From assembly GCA_002440825.1 (NCBI GenBank), contig DJVH01000096.1, forward strand, positions 1 to 64,000: a stretch of 64,000 bases of DNA, given 5' to 3'. Position 1 is the stretch's first letter, and every line of letters begins with the position of its first letter. The position numbers were made by a program, and so were the translations under genes. The stretch comes from Bacteriovoracaceae bacterium UBA6261. Its GTDB lineage: Bacteria; Bdellovibrionota; Bacteriovoracia; Bacteriovoracales; Bacteriovoracaceae. Positions 33,434 through 42,102 of this stretch are shown piece by piece. The notes under the pieces are model-generated. The model did no database searches, was not told where the DNA came from, and saw only the letters and a list, made by a program, of their open reading frames with translations.

Positions 33434-34603
33434 TTAAAAAACGGTTGTTGTTGCTTGCTGATGAAGTTGTGGCAATGGACTTCCGTTGATGACTGACCCT
33501 TGAGGCAGTGCCAGGTCGAGATCAACTTTAATCACATGTTTTTTGCCTTCTTCAAATCCTCCAAGAACTTTATCAAGATTGATTCTGACAAATCCTGTTC
33601 TTTCATCAGCTGGCTGATATGAAAATTCAGTTGGAGCAAGCACTCTGTTGATCAGAACGACGTCTTCTTTCAAAAAGCGCTTTCTTTCAACATAAAGTTT
33701 TAAAGTGAAATTTGTATTTGCTCTAAGATCGCCTGTTCTCACCAAAAGAGTGTTTCCTTCCACGTGCAGGTCAGATAATCCTCCGGCAAGAGGGGCAAAT
33801 AATCTTTCTGCATCAAAGAGGTTGATGAAGTAAGAATAATTTTTTACAGATCCGTTTTCCTGACGTCCGATCAACGCAACCGCCAGGTATTCACGGCAAG
33901 AATTCGTTGCAGAGAAGTTGTCTCCTGTCAGAGAAAAATTGATTCCGCAATTTCCACTTTGTGGTTTCGTTGCCGGCGCTGCTGACAGTTTTACATCAAC
34001 GTTTGCACGCGATTCATGATCGACAACTTCATAAGGAACAGAAATAGTTTTCAAGCACGAGTAGGCCACTTCTCTGTAAATCGGTTCATCGTAACAAACC
34101 GGTGGTTGTGGTCTTGGTTCCGGTCTTGGATGCGGATATGGATTTGGGTATGGATTCGGATTTGGTCTCGGTTCAGGGCGAGGTTCCGGTCTTGGTTGCG
34201 GACCTGGATTTGGTCTTGGATTTGGTCCTGGATTCGGTCTTGGATTTGGTCCTGGATTCGGTCTTGGTTCAGGTTTTCTTTCTGGAGGCGGATCTCTTGG
34301 ATCGCGTGGGTGCGGTCCCGGAGCTGGATGCGGGCCAACCACAACATCTTTGGGTTCAAGACCGATAATCTTGTTCAAAGTGAGTCTTGGATAACAGACG
34401 CGTCTGTAGCCAACGATTTCCTGACGGTAACATGTACTTTGCACGACCTCTGTGCGGTACTCAGTTCTTGTTGTGACAGTGTTCAAAGCAAAGTTGTCCT
34501 GCTTTTCATTGTTTTCAACAATTACAGTGTGAAAATCGCTCGTACTTGCAAAGCTGGTCGTTGCAAGACTGGCCATGAGCGCGATCGCTAAAAATTTCTT
34601 CAT
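33434..34603 (-). CDS. Exported protein with proline-rich repeat
   Basis: A 389-residue protein with a signal peptide (KKFLAIALMASLATTSFA). Residues about 90-175 are a Pro/Arg/Asn repeat (PRPNPGPN and PEPRP units). The repeat is flanked by two related Cys-containing segments (EYRTEVVQSTCYRQEIVGYRRVCYP and EPIYREVAYSCLKTISVPYEVV), suggesting an internal duplication. The C-terminal 170 residues look beta-rich. TAGGAGAG precedes ATG 34603; the longer frame upstream has no such signal. A cell-envelope spanning or surface role is inferred from the Pro-rich linker only. Confidence 0.75.
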   Translation of the reverse strand: MKKFLAIALMASLATTSFASTSDFHTVIVENNEKQDNFALNTVTTRTEYRTEVVQSTCYRQEIVGYRRVCYPRLTLNKIIGLEPKDVVVGPHPAPGPHPRDPRDPPPERKPEPRPNPGPNPRPNPGPNPRPNPGPQPRPEPRPEPRPNPNPYPNPYPHPRPEPRPQPPVCYDEPIYREVAYSCLKTISVPYEVVDHESRANVDVKLSAAPATKPQSGNCGINFSLTGDNFSATNSCREYLAVALIGRQENGSVKNYSYFINLFDAERLFAPLAGGLSDLHVEGNTLLVRTGDLRANTNFTLKLYVERKRFLKEDVVLINRVLAPTEFSYQPADERTGFVRINLDKVLGGFEEGKKHVIKVDLDLALPQGSVINGSPLPQLHQQATTTVF

Positions 34604-34796
34604 ATGCTCTCCTACGTGTATGTATGACCTAAACGAATTAAAAATAGTCAGGAGAAGAGAAAGGGTCAAGAATTGGAATGAAAGTGTGAGACTTATCCAG
34701 TTTCTTACCTGTTTCAAGGATCAAAGTGACACTGCTTATAAGCAGCATAGCTTCTTTGTATTCATCAAGTTCAGGCAATGGAGATACGCTCACTTT

Positions 34797-35144
34797 ATGG
34801 AACTGACAAACTTTCAAAAAATTATGGAAATCATTGGAACGGTTGTAGACGGCATTGGGGTCTGCATCGTTGTCGGAGGCGCCCTTTATTCGCTGGTCAT
34901 GTTTATCGCCGAAAAACATCCACAGACCGAGCGTTACACGCTTTTTCGCCAGCATGTAGGGAAATCCATTTTGCTGGGCCTGGAATTTTTAGTCGCCGGA
35001 GATATCATCCGCACAGTGGTCGTGGCGCCCACTCTTCAAAATGTCATTGTTTTATCCATTATTGTTGTTATCAGAACATTTTTAAGTCTTACTCTTGAGC
35101 TCGAACTTGAAGGTCGATGGCCATGGCAGAAAAGAAACGCGTAA
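34797..35144 (+). CDS. DUF1622 membrane protein
   Basis: A 115-residue membrane protein with three hydrophobic helices. GTVVDGIGVCIVVGGALYSL, LGLEFLVAGDIIRTVVVAP and IVVIRTFLSLTLELELEG match the DUF1622 family, whose function is unknown. ATG 34797 is chosen as the family-like N-terminus; GGAG lies 13 bases upstream, which is far, and in-frame codons before it encode nothing conserved. It overlaps the DUF488 gene by 22 bases. Confidence 0.82.
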   Translation: MELTNFQKIMEIIGTVVDGIGVCIVVGGALYSLVMFIAEKHPQTERYTLFRQHVGKSILLGLEFLVAGDIIRTVVVAPTLQNVIVLSIIVVIRTFLSLTLELELEGRWPWQKRNA

Positions 35145-35698
35145 GAAAGAAAAAACATCTTTTTACGATCGGCCACAGCACTCATCCGATCAAAGAATTT
35201 ATTTCCATTCTCAAAGAATATGAGATCGAATGCCTGGTCGATATCCGGCATTATCCCGGATCAAGGTATTGTCCGCAATTTAAAAAAGAGCGGCTTAAAA
35301 AATCACTGGAGAAAGCAGGAATTCAATATCTGCACAAAGAAAATCTTGGCGGCAGAAGACGGGTCAATAAAGAATCGGATGAAAATGCGGGCTGGAGAAA
35401 CGCCGCTTTCAGAGGCTATGCCGATTACATGCAGACCAAAGAATTTAAAGAGGCCCTAAAAGAATTGATGGAGCTGGCAAAGAAAAAAACGATTGTTATT
35501 ATGTGCGCTGAAGCCGTTCCCTGGCGATGTCATCGTTCGATGGTCGGCGACGCTCTGCTGGTCAGAGATTTTGCCGTGGATGATATTATGAGCGCCACTC
35601 AGGCCAAACCGCATAAGCTGACCCGCTTTGCTCACGTTTATCGAAAGAAAATCACTTATCCTGAGTATGATGAAGAATCGCTTCCACTTTCAGCCTGA
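35123..35698 (+). CDS. DUF488 family protein
   Basis: A 191-residue cytosolic protein. Conserved motifs of the family are present: FTIGHSTHPIKEF, VDIRHYPGSRYCPQF, LGGRR, and MCAEAVPWRCHRSMVGD with two Cys. The function is unknown; the Cys/His motif suggests a metal or catalytic site. Of two close ATGs, 35123 is better spaced from AAGG than 35117. It is coupled to the DUF1622 gene, and its last 47 bases overlap the convergent uracil-DNA glycosylase gene. Confidence 0.85.
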   Translation: MAEKKRVRKKKHLFTIGHSTHPIKEFISILKEYEIECLVDIRHYPGSRYCPQFKKERLKKSLEKAGIQYLHKENLGGRRRVNKESDENAGWRNAAFRGYADYMQTKEFKEALKELMELAKKKTIVIMCAEAVPWRCHRSMVGDALLVRDFAVDDIMSATQAKPHKLTRFAHVYRKKITYPEYDEESLPLSA

Positions 35699-36236
35699 GT
35701 TCAGGAACAACTTTTGTTTCAAACCATTTATTTTTTGAAAGCCAGATATTGTTGAGCGGGCTGGGATGGGGCAACGGAAAAAAGCGGGGAGAATAATCTT
35801 CAAACGCTTTAACTGTTTCAGAAAGATTTTTTTTGCGCGACTTCATGAGATAGGCGTTTTGTGCGTATTGACCGATGAGCAAAATGAGCTCGAGTTCCGT
35901 CAGGCCATCGACCAACCTTTTATGCCAATGAGTAAAACAGTCTTTTCTGGGAGGCAGATCTCCGCGTTCTCCTTTGCCAGGATAACACATTCCCATGGGG
36001 ATAATTGCAACAGATTTCTTGTCGTAAAAAATCTCTTCGTCAATTCCCATCCACTCGCGAAGGCGTTCTCCGCTGGCATCGTTCCAGGGAATGCCTGTTT
36101 CATGCGCTTTCGTTCCGGGAGCCTGCCCGATAATCAAAATACGCGCTTTGGGATCAATTTGAAAAACAGGAGCGGGGCCGCGAGGCAGATCCTTGCACAA
36201 TGAACATGATTTTAGTTCAGCAATTAACTTCTTCAT
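35652..36236 (-). CDS. Uracil-DNA glycosylase family protein (4Fe-4S type)
   Basis: A 194-residue DNA repair enzyme. Motif A is IIGQAPGTKAHETGIPWNDASG-like and motif B PLPHPSPLNN. Four Cys (11, 14, 84, 100) have the spacing of the iron-sulfur cluster in family 4 uracil-DNA glycosylases. It would remove uracil or a related damaged base. AGGGTG precedes the ATG. The 47-base tail overlap with DUF488 is notable, because both C-termini are then encoded by the same DNA. Confidence 0.87.
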   Translation of the reverse strand: MKKLIAELKSCSLCKDLPRGPAPVFQIDPKARILIIGQAPGTKAHETGIPWNDASGERLREWMGIDEEIFYDKKSVAIIPMGMCYPGKGERGDLPPRKDCFTHWHKRLVDGLTELELILLIGQYAQNAYLMKSRKKNLSETVKAFEDYSPRFFPLPHPSPLNNIWLSKNKWFETKVVPELRLKVEAILHHTQDK

Positions 36237-36289
36237 TTTTTCACCCTAGCACGCTTAACAATTCCTCTCAAGGAGAGTAAAATTCTTTA

Positions 36290-37168
36290 ATGTCTAAAAC
36301 GTTTTTGTCTCTTATCTATATTCTCATTGCGATGCTCTCCATCCAGTTTGGAGCTTCTGTTGCCAAAAAATTATTTCCTCTGGCGGGTCCGGCCGGAACG
36401 TCAATGTTGAGAGTGAATTTCGCGGCCTTGATTCTTTTTTTAATCTGGAAGCCGTGGAAAAAAAGCTGGACCAAAAAACAGATCCTCACTTTTTTTTATT
36501 ACGGCGCTTCGCTCGGATTGATGAATCTGACATTTTATATTGCCCTGGAAAAAATTCCCTTGGGTATTGCTGTGGCGCTGGAATTTACCGGCCCTCTCAC
36601 GCTGGCCCTACTTTCTTCAAAAAGATGGACAGATTTACTTTGGGCCGTCCTTGCAGCAGCAGGAATCTGGTTCATTCTTCCCATAGCTAAAACTCAAGGC
36701 GCTCTCGATCCCTGGGGAATTTTCTTCGCCATTCTCGCTGGCGTTTTCTGGGCGCTTTATATCATTTTCGGCCAGGCTTCAGGAAAAGAAGGACATAGTG
36801 GTTATGCTACTTCCTGGGGAATGTTATTCGCGGGCCTGGTGATCATTCCTTTTGGGCTCGTTATGAACGGCCGGCAGATTTTTGTTTCTTCTTTTGCAAC
36901 TGAACTTTTGCCGATCGGTTTAATCATTGCTGTTTTATCCAGTGCTCTTCCATATTCTCTTGAAATGATGGCCATGAAAAATCTTCCATCAAAATCATTT
37001 GGTATTTTGATGAGCATGGAGCCCGCTGTCGCTTCTTTCATGGGCTTTCTTTTTTTACGTGAAAAACTCTCAGTTGTTCAAACTGCCGGCATTGCCTGTA
37101 TCATGCTCGCCTCGGCCGGAACAACCTGGTCTGCGCGACGTGAAGAAAAAATCCAGCCCGTGTTTTAA
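36290..37168 (+). CDS. EamA/RhtA-like DMT-family exporter
   Basis: A 292-residue protein with about ten membrane helices arranged as two EamA repeats. IQFGASVAKKLFPLAGPAG, GIAVALEFTGPLTLALL and LPSKSFGILMSMEPAVAS match RhtA-type amino acid or metabolite exporters. AAGGAGAG lies 12 bases before the ATG. Substrate unknown; no linked pathway genes. Confidence 0.86.
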   Translation: MSKTFLSLIYILIAMLSIQFGASVAKKLFPLAGPAGTSMLRVNFAALILFLIWKPWKKSWTKKQILTFFYYGASLGLMNLTFYIALEKIPLGIAVALEFTGPLTLALLSSKRWTDLLWAVLAAAGIWFILPIAKTQGALDPWGIFFAILAGVFWALYIIFGQASGKEGHSGYATSWGMLFAGLVIIPFGLVMNGRQIFVSSFATELLPIGLIIAVLSSALPYSLEMMAMKNLPSKSFGILMSMEPAVASFMGFLFLREKLSVVQTAGIACIMLASAGTTWSARREEKIQPVF

Positions 37169-37233
37169 ACCTGTACGTTTTTCTTTTATTTATAAATGAA
37201 TTGGCCGTGATTTTTTCCCGCAAAAATTATGGC

Positions 37234-37246
37234 TATAATCCGTGAA
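37234..37246 (+). promoter_or_regulatory. Consensus -10 box six bases before an ATG (possible leaderless start)
   Basis: TATAAT at 37234-37239 is followed by six bases and the ATG at 37246, and no ribosome binding site is present. A transcript starting at the usual distance would begin at or next to the A of ATG. The -35 region is weak. Confidence 0.45.
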
Positions 37247-38520
37247 TGAATAAAAAATATTCCATCATCGATCTTGAAACTACCGGAAGCAATCGCATAG
37301 GACAAAAAATCATTGAAGTCGCCATTATCAATTACGATGCCGAAACAGATACAGTGGAAGAAACTTTTTCTACTCTGATCAATCCTGAACGCACAATCGG
37401 CCATGCCGTCACCTTGCTCACGGGAATTACCAATCTCATGTCTATGGATGCGCCAAAATTTTATGAGGTCGCTAAAAAAATTGTCAAGATGACCGAAGGC
37501 CGGATTATCGTCGGACATAATGTTTTCTTTGATTACCGGTTTCTTCAGCGCGAGTACGGCGATCTCGGTTACTCTTATCGACGTGATGTTTTTTGTACGG
37601 CCAAGAGTATGCGGCTCCTTGTTCCAGGTCTTGAATCTTATTCGTTAAAAAATTTATGTGCTCACTTTGAGATTAATCAGAATCGCGCCCATCGGGCCCT
37701 CTCTGATGCAGAAGATTGCCTGGCCTTGTTGAAAATATCAAAGGCCCGAATGTCGGAAGAAAAAAACGGCGATCATACCATTCCTGCGGCCTTGATTGAT
37801 TTTCGTTTTGAAGATTATCCGGAATGTCCAGGCCTTTATTTTATGTATGACAAAAACCGCAATCTGCTTTATGTCGGGAAGAGCCGCAATATCCGCTCGC
37901 GCTTAAAGCAGCACTTTAAACAATTCAGTGGCATAAAAAGAGAACAGCAGCTGAAGAGCAAAGTCGAGAAGGTGGAATACCTTGAATGCTATCACGATCT
38001 TCCGATGGGACTCCTTGAACTTCATTTTATAAAATCGGCGCGTCCTTATTATAATTTATTGAGCCGAAGAATTCATTTCCGCTTTGGTCTGAAGCTCAAC
38101 GTCGATCACAGCGAAGCTATTCCAGGAGAAGAAATTAAAGTCACATCTCATCTGGATGATATTTCTCTGGGCTATCTTTATGGTTCACGACGATCGGCCC
38201 TTCTGGCCAAAGCTCGCCTGTATAAAAAAGCATTCAATTTGGATATTGATCAGTGCGACTTTATTGAAAAGCTGCAGGAACTTCAAAAAAAGCTGGGCAA
38301 AGAAAAATACTTTAAAAAAATAGAAGAGATTTATCATTCACCTCTCAGTGCTTTTAAAGACAGACCGGACATCAAAGACGCTCAGGGAAACTGGTCGCTG
38401 CAATTTGAAAATAATCAACTGAAAAAAATCTGGTTGAAGAATTCAGGCGATATTCTGATTAATGAAACTCCTGACATGAGATGGTTGTTTCTGGCCCATT
38501 TAAAAAAATCGGTCAGCTGA
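37246..38520 (+). CDS. DEDDh 3'-5' exonuclease fused to GIY-YIG (UvrC/Cho-like) nuclease
   Basis: A 424-residue DNA-processing protein. Residues 5-165 are a DnaQ-like exonuclease with ExoI SIIDLETTG, ExoII GHNVFFDYRFL and ExoIII HRALSDAEDC. Residues about 196-275 are a GIY-YIG nuclease (GLYFMYDKNRNLLYVGKS, RSRLKQHF, with metal-binding Glu in LLELHFIK). The remaining 145 residues resemble the helical tail found in exonuclease-Cho fusions of other bacteria. It probably acts in repair, cutting 3' of UvrABC-type lesions. There is no ribosome binding site; a -10 box touches the start. The 3' end overlaps the antiporter by 8 bases. Confidence 0.9.
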   Translation: MNKKYSIIDLETTGSNRIGQKIIEVAIINYDAETDTVEETFSTLINPERTIGHAVTLLTGITNLMSMDAPKFYEVAKKIVKMTEGRIIVGHNVFFDYRFLQREYGDLGYSYRRDVFCTAKSMRLLVPGLESYSLKNLCAHFEINQNRAHRALSDAEDCLALLKISKARMSEEKNGDHTIPAALIDFRFEDYPECPGLYFMYDKNRNLLYVGKSRNIRSRLKQHFKQFSGIKREQQLKSKVEKVEYLECYHDLPMGLLELHFIKSARPYYNLLSRRIHFRFGLKLNVDHSEAIPGEEIKVTSHLDDISLGYLYGSRRSALLAKARLYKKAFNLDIDQCDFIEKLQELQKKLGKEKYFKKIEEIYHSPLSAFKDRPDIKDAQGNWSLQFENNQLKKIWLKNSGDILINETPDMRWLFLAHLKKSVS

Positions 38521-40675
38521 AGTTTTTCATTTTGTCATTGTCACCGACAATCCAGAGGATATCTCCCGGAAGAATCATCAGATTGGAATCTGGATTCAAA
38601 ATTCGTTCGCCATGTCTTTCCACACCGGCCACAAGCCCCTGAGTTTTCTCCCGGATTTTTGAGCGCCTGATTGTTTTATAAACGAAAGACATTTTTTCCG
38701 TCACAAACACGCGGTGAAGAGCAAAGCTCTTGTAGGCAGCATTGGTTAAGACCTGTTTTTTTATTTTTAAAAGGTCACAGAACCGGTCCAGTTTATCATC
38801 GCTGCCAATGATGGAAACGCGGTCGTTAGGAAACAATTTTTCTTCGCGGCCTGGTGCTGTGATAATAAGTTCGCCTCTTTCGATGAGCGCTACTGAGAGT
38901 CCGTATGTTTCTCTGATTTTCAATTCATGAAGTGTTTTGCCTGCGATTTCAGCTTCTGGTGGGATGATCACGTTTTTAATATGGGCATCCCAGGGGGCCA
39001 GGTCCCTGTGGCTGGATTCTTTCTCCAGTGTTTCTGACTCGAAAAAGTTTTTAATAAAATGTTTTTCAAAGGCCAGGTAGATTTTTTTCAGCATAGGGGA
39101 AAGCAGCAGCAAAACAGCAAGTGTCGTAAACAAGGCAATAGACGTAGCGAGCCTTGGTGGAAGATGACGGAAGGCGATCAGCCGGAAGAGACCCCACACG
39201 ACCATAACTCTTACGACTTCCAATGAAATAAAGCTGAGTCTTTCTTCTTTGCTGTAGGTGTTGCCTTCGCGTTTCTTCATGAGGATGGCCCAGAAGAACG
39301 GTGTTGATAGAATAATGGTCAGAATAAAGCCCAGTCTTTTACTGTCTCCGGAAAAGAGCGAATCAACGAAATAGAAGATCCCATAAATGATTACGGCATT
39401 TAACAGAATGTGAATGAGTGATGTCAAAAAATTCTTATGCCATTTTTTGGAGAAATTCTTTTTCTTTTCCTGTTTTTCTTTTTTCTGAACTTTGTGTGGA
39501 ATGAATTTTTCCATCCAGAGTGAAATGGCATCCACATTTTTTATCATATAAGGAGTGGTAAAGGTTGTGATGACAGAAATACCTACGGCAATCGGATAGA
39601 GAAAAGCACTGGTGACTTTGAGTTGAAGTCCGAGTGAAGCAATAATAAAAGAAAACTCACCGATTTGCGCCAGAGAAAGTCCTGCTTGAAGTGAATGCCG
39701 CAAAGAGCGCCTGCCCAGTAGACCTCCCACTGCAATCGTGATGAACTTCCCTACAACAGTTATCAATGTGAGAATGAGTATTGGCCCTTTATATTCCATC
39801 AGCATTTTGGGATCAATAAGCATACCGACTGAAACAAAAAAAATGGCCCCAAATAAATCGCGCACAGGTTTGATGAGATGTTCAATTTTTCTCACCTCAG
39901 ATGTCTCTGCTAAAATTGAACCCATCATAAAGGCACCGAGCGCTGGAGAAAAACCGGCCAGTGTCGATATTTTTACCATAGCAAAACAGAGGGCCAGAGA
40001 GGTAATGAGGAGCATTTCATCATTTGTATGTTTCCTGAGAAATTTAATCAATGTCGGAATGATAAAAATGCCGGCCACAAAACAGAAAATAACAAAGAAA
40101 GTTAATTTTAAAGTGGCATTAAGCAAATCACTCCCGTTGATGGCATAGGTTGCGGCCACAGTGGAGAGCAAAACCAGGAGCAGCACTGCGACCAGGTCTT
40201 CAACAATCAGAATCCCAAATACGAAATCAACAAATCCTCTTCCTTTCATTCCGGTTTCACTGAATGTTCTGATAATGATCGTCGTAGACGAGATGGCGAG
40301 AATGCCGCCAAGAAATAAACTATCGATTAATGACCATCCAAATAAACGTCCGAAAAGGTTGCCTAGCGCGACCATTCCAAAAACTTCAATCAGAGCGGTG
40401 AGGGTTGCAGGACCTCCGACTCTGAGAAGTTTTTTAAAGCTAAATTCGAGGCCAAGCGCAAACAATAAAAAGATCACTCCGATTTCTGCCCAAACATGCA
40501 CATTCGGCATGTCAGAAACAGAGGGGAGAAACCAGACATGTGAGCTGACCAGAAAGCCGGCGATAATATATCCCAAGACAACGGGCTGTCCGATTTTACG
40601 GAACAGCACCGTGACTAGTCCTGCGGCCATTAAGATAAGACCGAGGTCAAGAATAAAGGCCGGAAGGTGCCCCAA
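38513..40675 (-). CDS. CPA2-family (KefB-like) cation:proton antiporter with two TrkA-C domains
   Basis: A 720-residue membrane protein. Residues about 1-390 are a Na+/H+ exchanger domain of about 12 helices (GQPVVLGYIIAGFLV, IFLLFALGLEFSF, ISSTTIIIRTFSETGMKGR); four more helices follow at about 415-540, and two TrkA-C (RCK-C) ligand domains lie at the end (about 560-640 and 650-720). There is no full TrkA-N domain. The start is TTG at 40675, directly after the stop of the small membrane protein, with AGAGGA seven bases upstream. Last gene of an osmotic/ion stress operon. Confidence 0.9.
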   Translation of the reverse strand: MGHLPAFILDLGLILMAAGLVTVLFRKIGQPVVLGYIIAGFLVSSHVWFLPSVSDMPNVHVWAEIGVIFLLFALGLEFSFKKLLRVGGPATLTALIEVFGMVALGNLFGRLFGWSLIDSLFLGGILAISSTTIIIRTFSETGMKGRGFVDFVFGILIVEDLVAVLLLVLLSTVAATYAINGSDLLNATLKLTFFVIFCFVAGIFIIPTLIKFLRKHTNDEMLLITSLALCFAMVKISTLAGFSPALGAFMMGSILAETSEVRKIEHLIKPVRDLFGAIFFVSVGMLIDPKMLMEYKGPILILTLITVVGKFITIAVGGLLGRRSLRHSLQAGLSLAQIGEFSFIIASLGLQLKVTSAFLYPIAVGISVITTFTTPYMIKNVDAISLWMEKFIPHKVQKKEKQEKKKNFSKKWHKNFLTSLIHILLNAVIIYGIFYFVDSLFSGDSKRLGFILTIILSTPFFWAILMKKREGNTYSKEERLSFISLEVVRVMVVWGLFRLIAFRHLPPRLATSIALFTTLAVLLLLSPMLKKIYLAFEKHFIKNFFESETLEKESSHRDLAPWDAHIKNVIIPPEAEIAGKTLHELKIRETYGLSVALIERGELIITAPGREEKLFPNDRVSIIGSDDKLDRFCDLLKIKKQVLTNAAYKSFALHRVFVTEKMSFVYKTIRRSKIREKTQGLVAGVERHGERILNPDSNLMILPGDILWIVGDNDKMKNFS

Positions 40676-40822
40676 CTATTTTCCTCTGAAGAAAAAGAAC
40701 CAGGCCAGGATAACAAGAAAGCCCGGCACACCTAGAACATACATCAGGATAGGGACTGCCACTCTTCCGCTAGCATCATCGATAACATTTTTAAGTTCGT
40801 TTTTAATTTTCAAAATTTTCAC
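40676..40822 (-). CDS. 48-residue single-pass membrane protein coupled to the antiporter
   Basis: A short gene with a GTG start and AAAGGAG six bases before it. The protein has a basic, helical N-terminus (MKILKIKNELKNVIDDASG), one membrane segment (residues about 22-44; VPILMYVLGVPGFLVILAW) and ends FFFFRGK. Its stop TAG is followed directly by the TTG start of the antiporter, so the two are translationally coupled. It may be a regulatory or assembly subunit of the antiporter; this is inferred from position. Confidence 0.75.
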   Translation of the reverse strand: MKILKIKNELKNVIDDASGRVAVPILMYVLGVPGFLVILAWFFFFRGK

Positions 40823-40836
40823 ATTGAACTCCTTTT

Positions 40837-41397
40837 CTATGATTCAAATGTTGAAGCAATTTCCTGCGCTCCAGTTACTTCTAGAAGTTTTTTTGCTCTA
40901 TTCATCCAATCGCTGTCATTGCAATGAATGGACAAAAGAATTCCTCCACTATGAACTCTTTCTTCTATTCTTTTGGCGTCGATTTCAGGAATCCCATAGC
41001 CAATAAGTGCACCGCTGATTCCACCGACCGTGCCGCCAATTCCTGCACCGGTGAGAGCTGCAAGAACGGGCCCTGCCGCAAGAAAAGGTCCCACTCCCGT
41101 GATGGAAAAGGCACCAATACCGATCAGCCATCCAAGCGTTCCCCCTAAGACTGCACCGGTGGCAACACCTGCAGCTGCACCTTCTTTTCCCTGCCCGTGT
41201 TCGTGATAGTCGGCGTTTCCCAGCCGATCGGGAATGACAAAAGAAATGTCTTCTTTAGAAAAACCAGAATCCCGAAGTTTTTCTACAGAGAATTCCATAT
41301 CTTCTTTGTTGGAAAAAACCCCGAAGACAGAATAATAACCGTTGCTTTGGTATTTAACTTTTTGCCAGTCAGGGCCGAAGTGATTTAAAAAAGTCAT
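40837..41397 (-). CDS. Glycine-zipper stress protein, YflT/GS17M-like (paralogue)
   Basis: A 186-residue protein with the same architecture as the one at 6087-6680: an N-terminal alpha/beta module (YYSVFGVFSNKEDMEFSVE, SGFSKEDISFVIPD), a central Gly/Ala-rich double membrane hairpin (GVATGAVLGGTLGWLIGIG, GAGIGGTVGGISGALIGYG) and a short C-terminal domain (GGILLSIHC). AAGGAG precedes the ATG. It lies 20 bases after the BON gene and 14 bases before the small membrane protein gene, so it belongs to the antiporter operon. Confidence 0.78.
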   Translation of the reverse strand: MTFLNHFGPDWQKVKYQSNGYYSVFGVFSNKEDMEFSVEKLRDSGFSKEDISFVIPDRLGNADYHEHGQGKEGAAAGVATGAVLGGTLGWLIGIGAFSITGVGPFLAAGPVLAALTGAGIGGTVGGISGALIGYGIPEIDAKRIEERVHSGGILLSIHCNDSDWMNRAKKLLEVTGAQEIASTFES

Positions 41398-41417
41398 GCC
41401 TTCTCCTTGCGCTTTTC

Positions 41418-41789
41418 TTATTCTCTTATGATCTCAAGTTGGTTGCGTATTTTATGATCATTGGATGCTCGCTTGACTGTATCGAGAATTTTCCGCTGAT
41501 CCTTTTCAGATGCAACGGGGCCTTTGAGCGTAATTTCTTTATCGACAACAATAATCTGAATATTCTTAGCACTGTTTGAAAGGGCCTGGTCATTTAATAA
41601 TTGTTGTCTGATGGACTTCACTAGTATGTGATCAGCTGATTTATTTTCGTCTTTATCCATAGCGAACTGATCAGCATCAATTGTTGCCAATCTTGTTTCT
41701 AATGTTTTTGTTTCAATTGGTTCATTAGCTCTTGGTGCATTTGAAAGGATTTCAAGGCAGACGATAAATAACAAAGTCCAAAATTTCAT
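41418..41789 (-). CDS. Exported BON-domain protein
   Basis: A 123-residue periplasmic protein with a signal peptide (WTLLFIVCLEILSNAPRA) and a C-terminal BON domain (about 50-120; ILVKSIRQQLL, IQIIVVDKEITLKGPVASE), as in OsmY and DolP, which bind phospholipid and are induced by osmotic stress. TAGGAG precedes the ATG. It is the first gene of the operon BON, YflT-like, small membrane protein, antiporter. Confidence 0.85.
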   Translation of the reverse strand: MKFWTLLFIVCLEILSNAPRANEPIETKTLETRLATIDADQFAMDKDENKSADHILVKSIRQQLLNDQALSNSAKNIQIIVVDKEITLKGPVASEKDQRKILDTVKRASNDHKIRNQLEIIRE

Positions 41790-42102
41790 TACATTCTCCT
41801 ACAACATACGGAAGTGCTACCAAGTTCAAGTGCAATCGAACTGCCATGAGACCACTTCCCAGAACTTTCTTGAAATAGACCTTTTCTTTATAGGTTGTAT
41901 AATTTGCGTCGGCATTATTTTTTCATGGTAATGATCGTGTTGAGTAATTCTTCCCCAAACTGATGTGAATTAAGTCCCAAATTTCTTCAATTGGTTTTTT
42001 AACAAAGTGAATCGGTAAAATTTTTTTTATTTGCTGTTGAAAAAGTGTTTTTTCTTATGACATCGTCGGTTCGTTTTCTAAACCTTTCATCGTGAGGGTG
42101 CT
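41790..42102. promoter_or_regulatory. 313-base divergent regulatory region between BON operon and NhaR-like gene
   Basis: No gene is visible. On the plus strand a consensus TATAAT lies at 41898-41903, overlapped by an interrupted dyad ATAAT (41899-41903)/ATTAT (41914-41918) with a 10-base spacer, the format of LysR-type boxes. If this promoter serves the LysR gene its leader is nearly 200 bases long. The region from 42000 is rich in T-tracts. Confidence 0.4.

Noticed and set aside
34102..34290. CRISPR-like repeat in the proline-rich region
   Set aside because: Degenerate tandem coding repeats with no unique spacers.
34016..34591. Long plus-strand frames with Trp/Ser/Arg and Val/Leu/Asp repeats
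   Set aside because: They are antisense readings of the proline-rich repeat of the exported protein; no ribosome binding site and no independent support.
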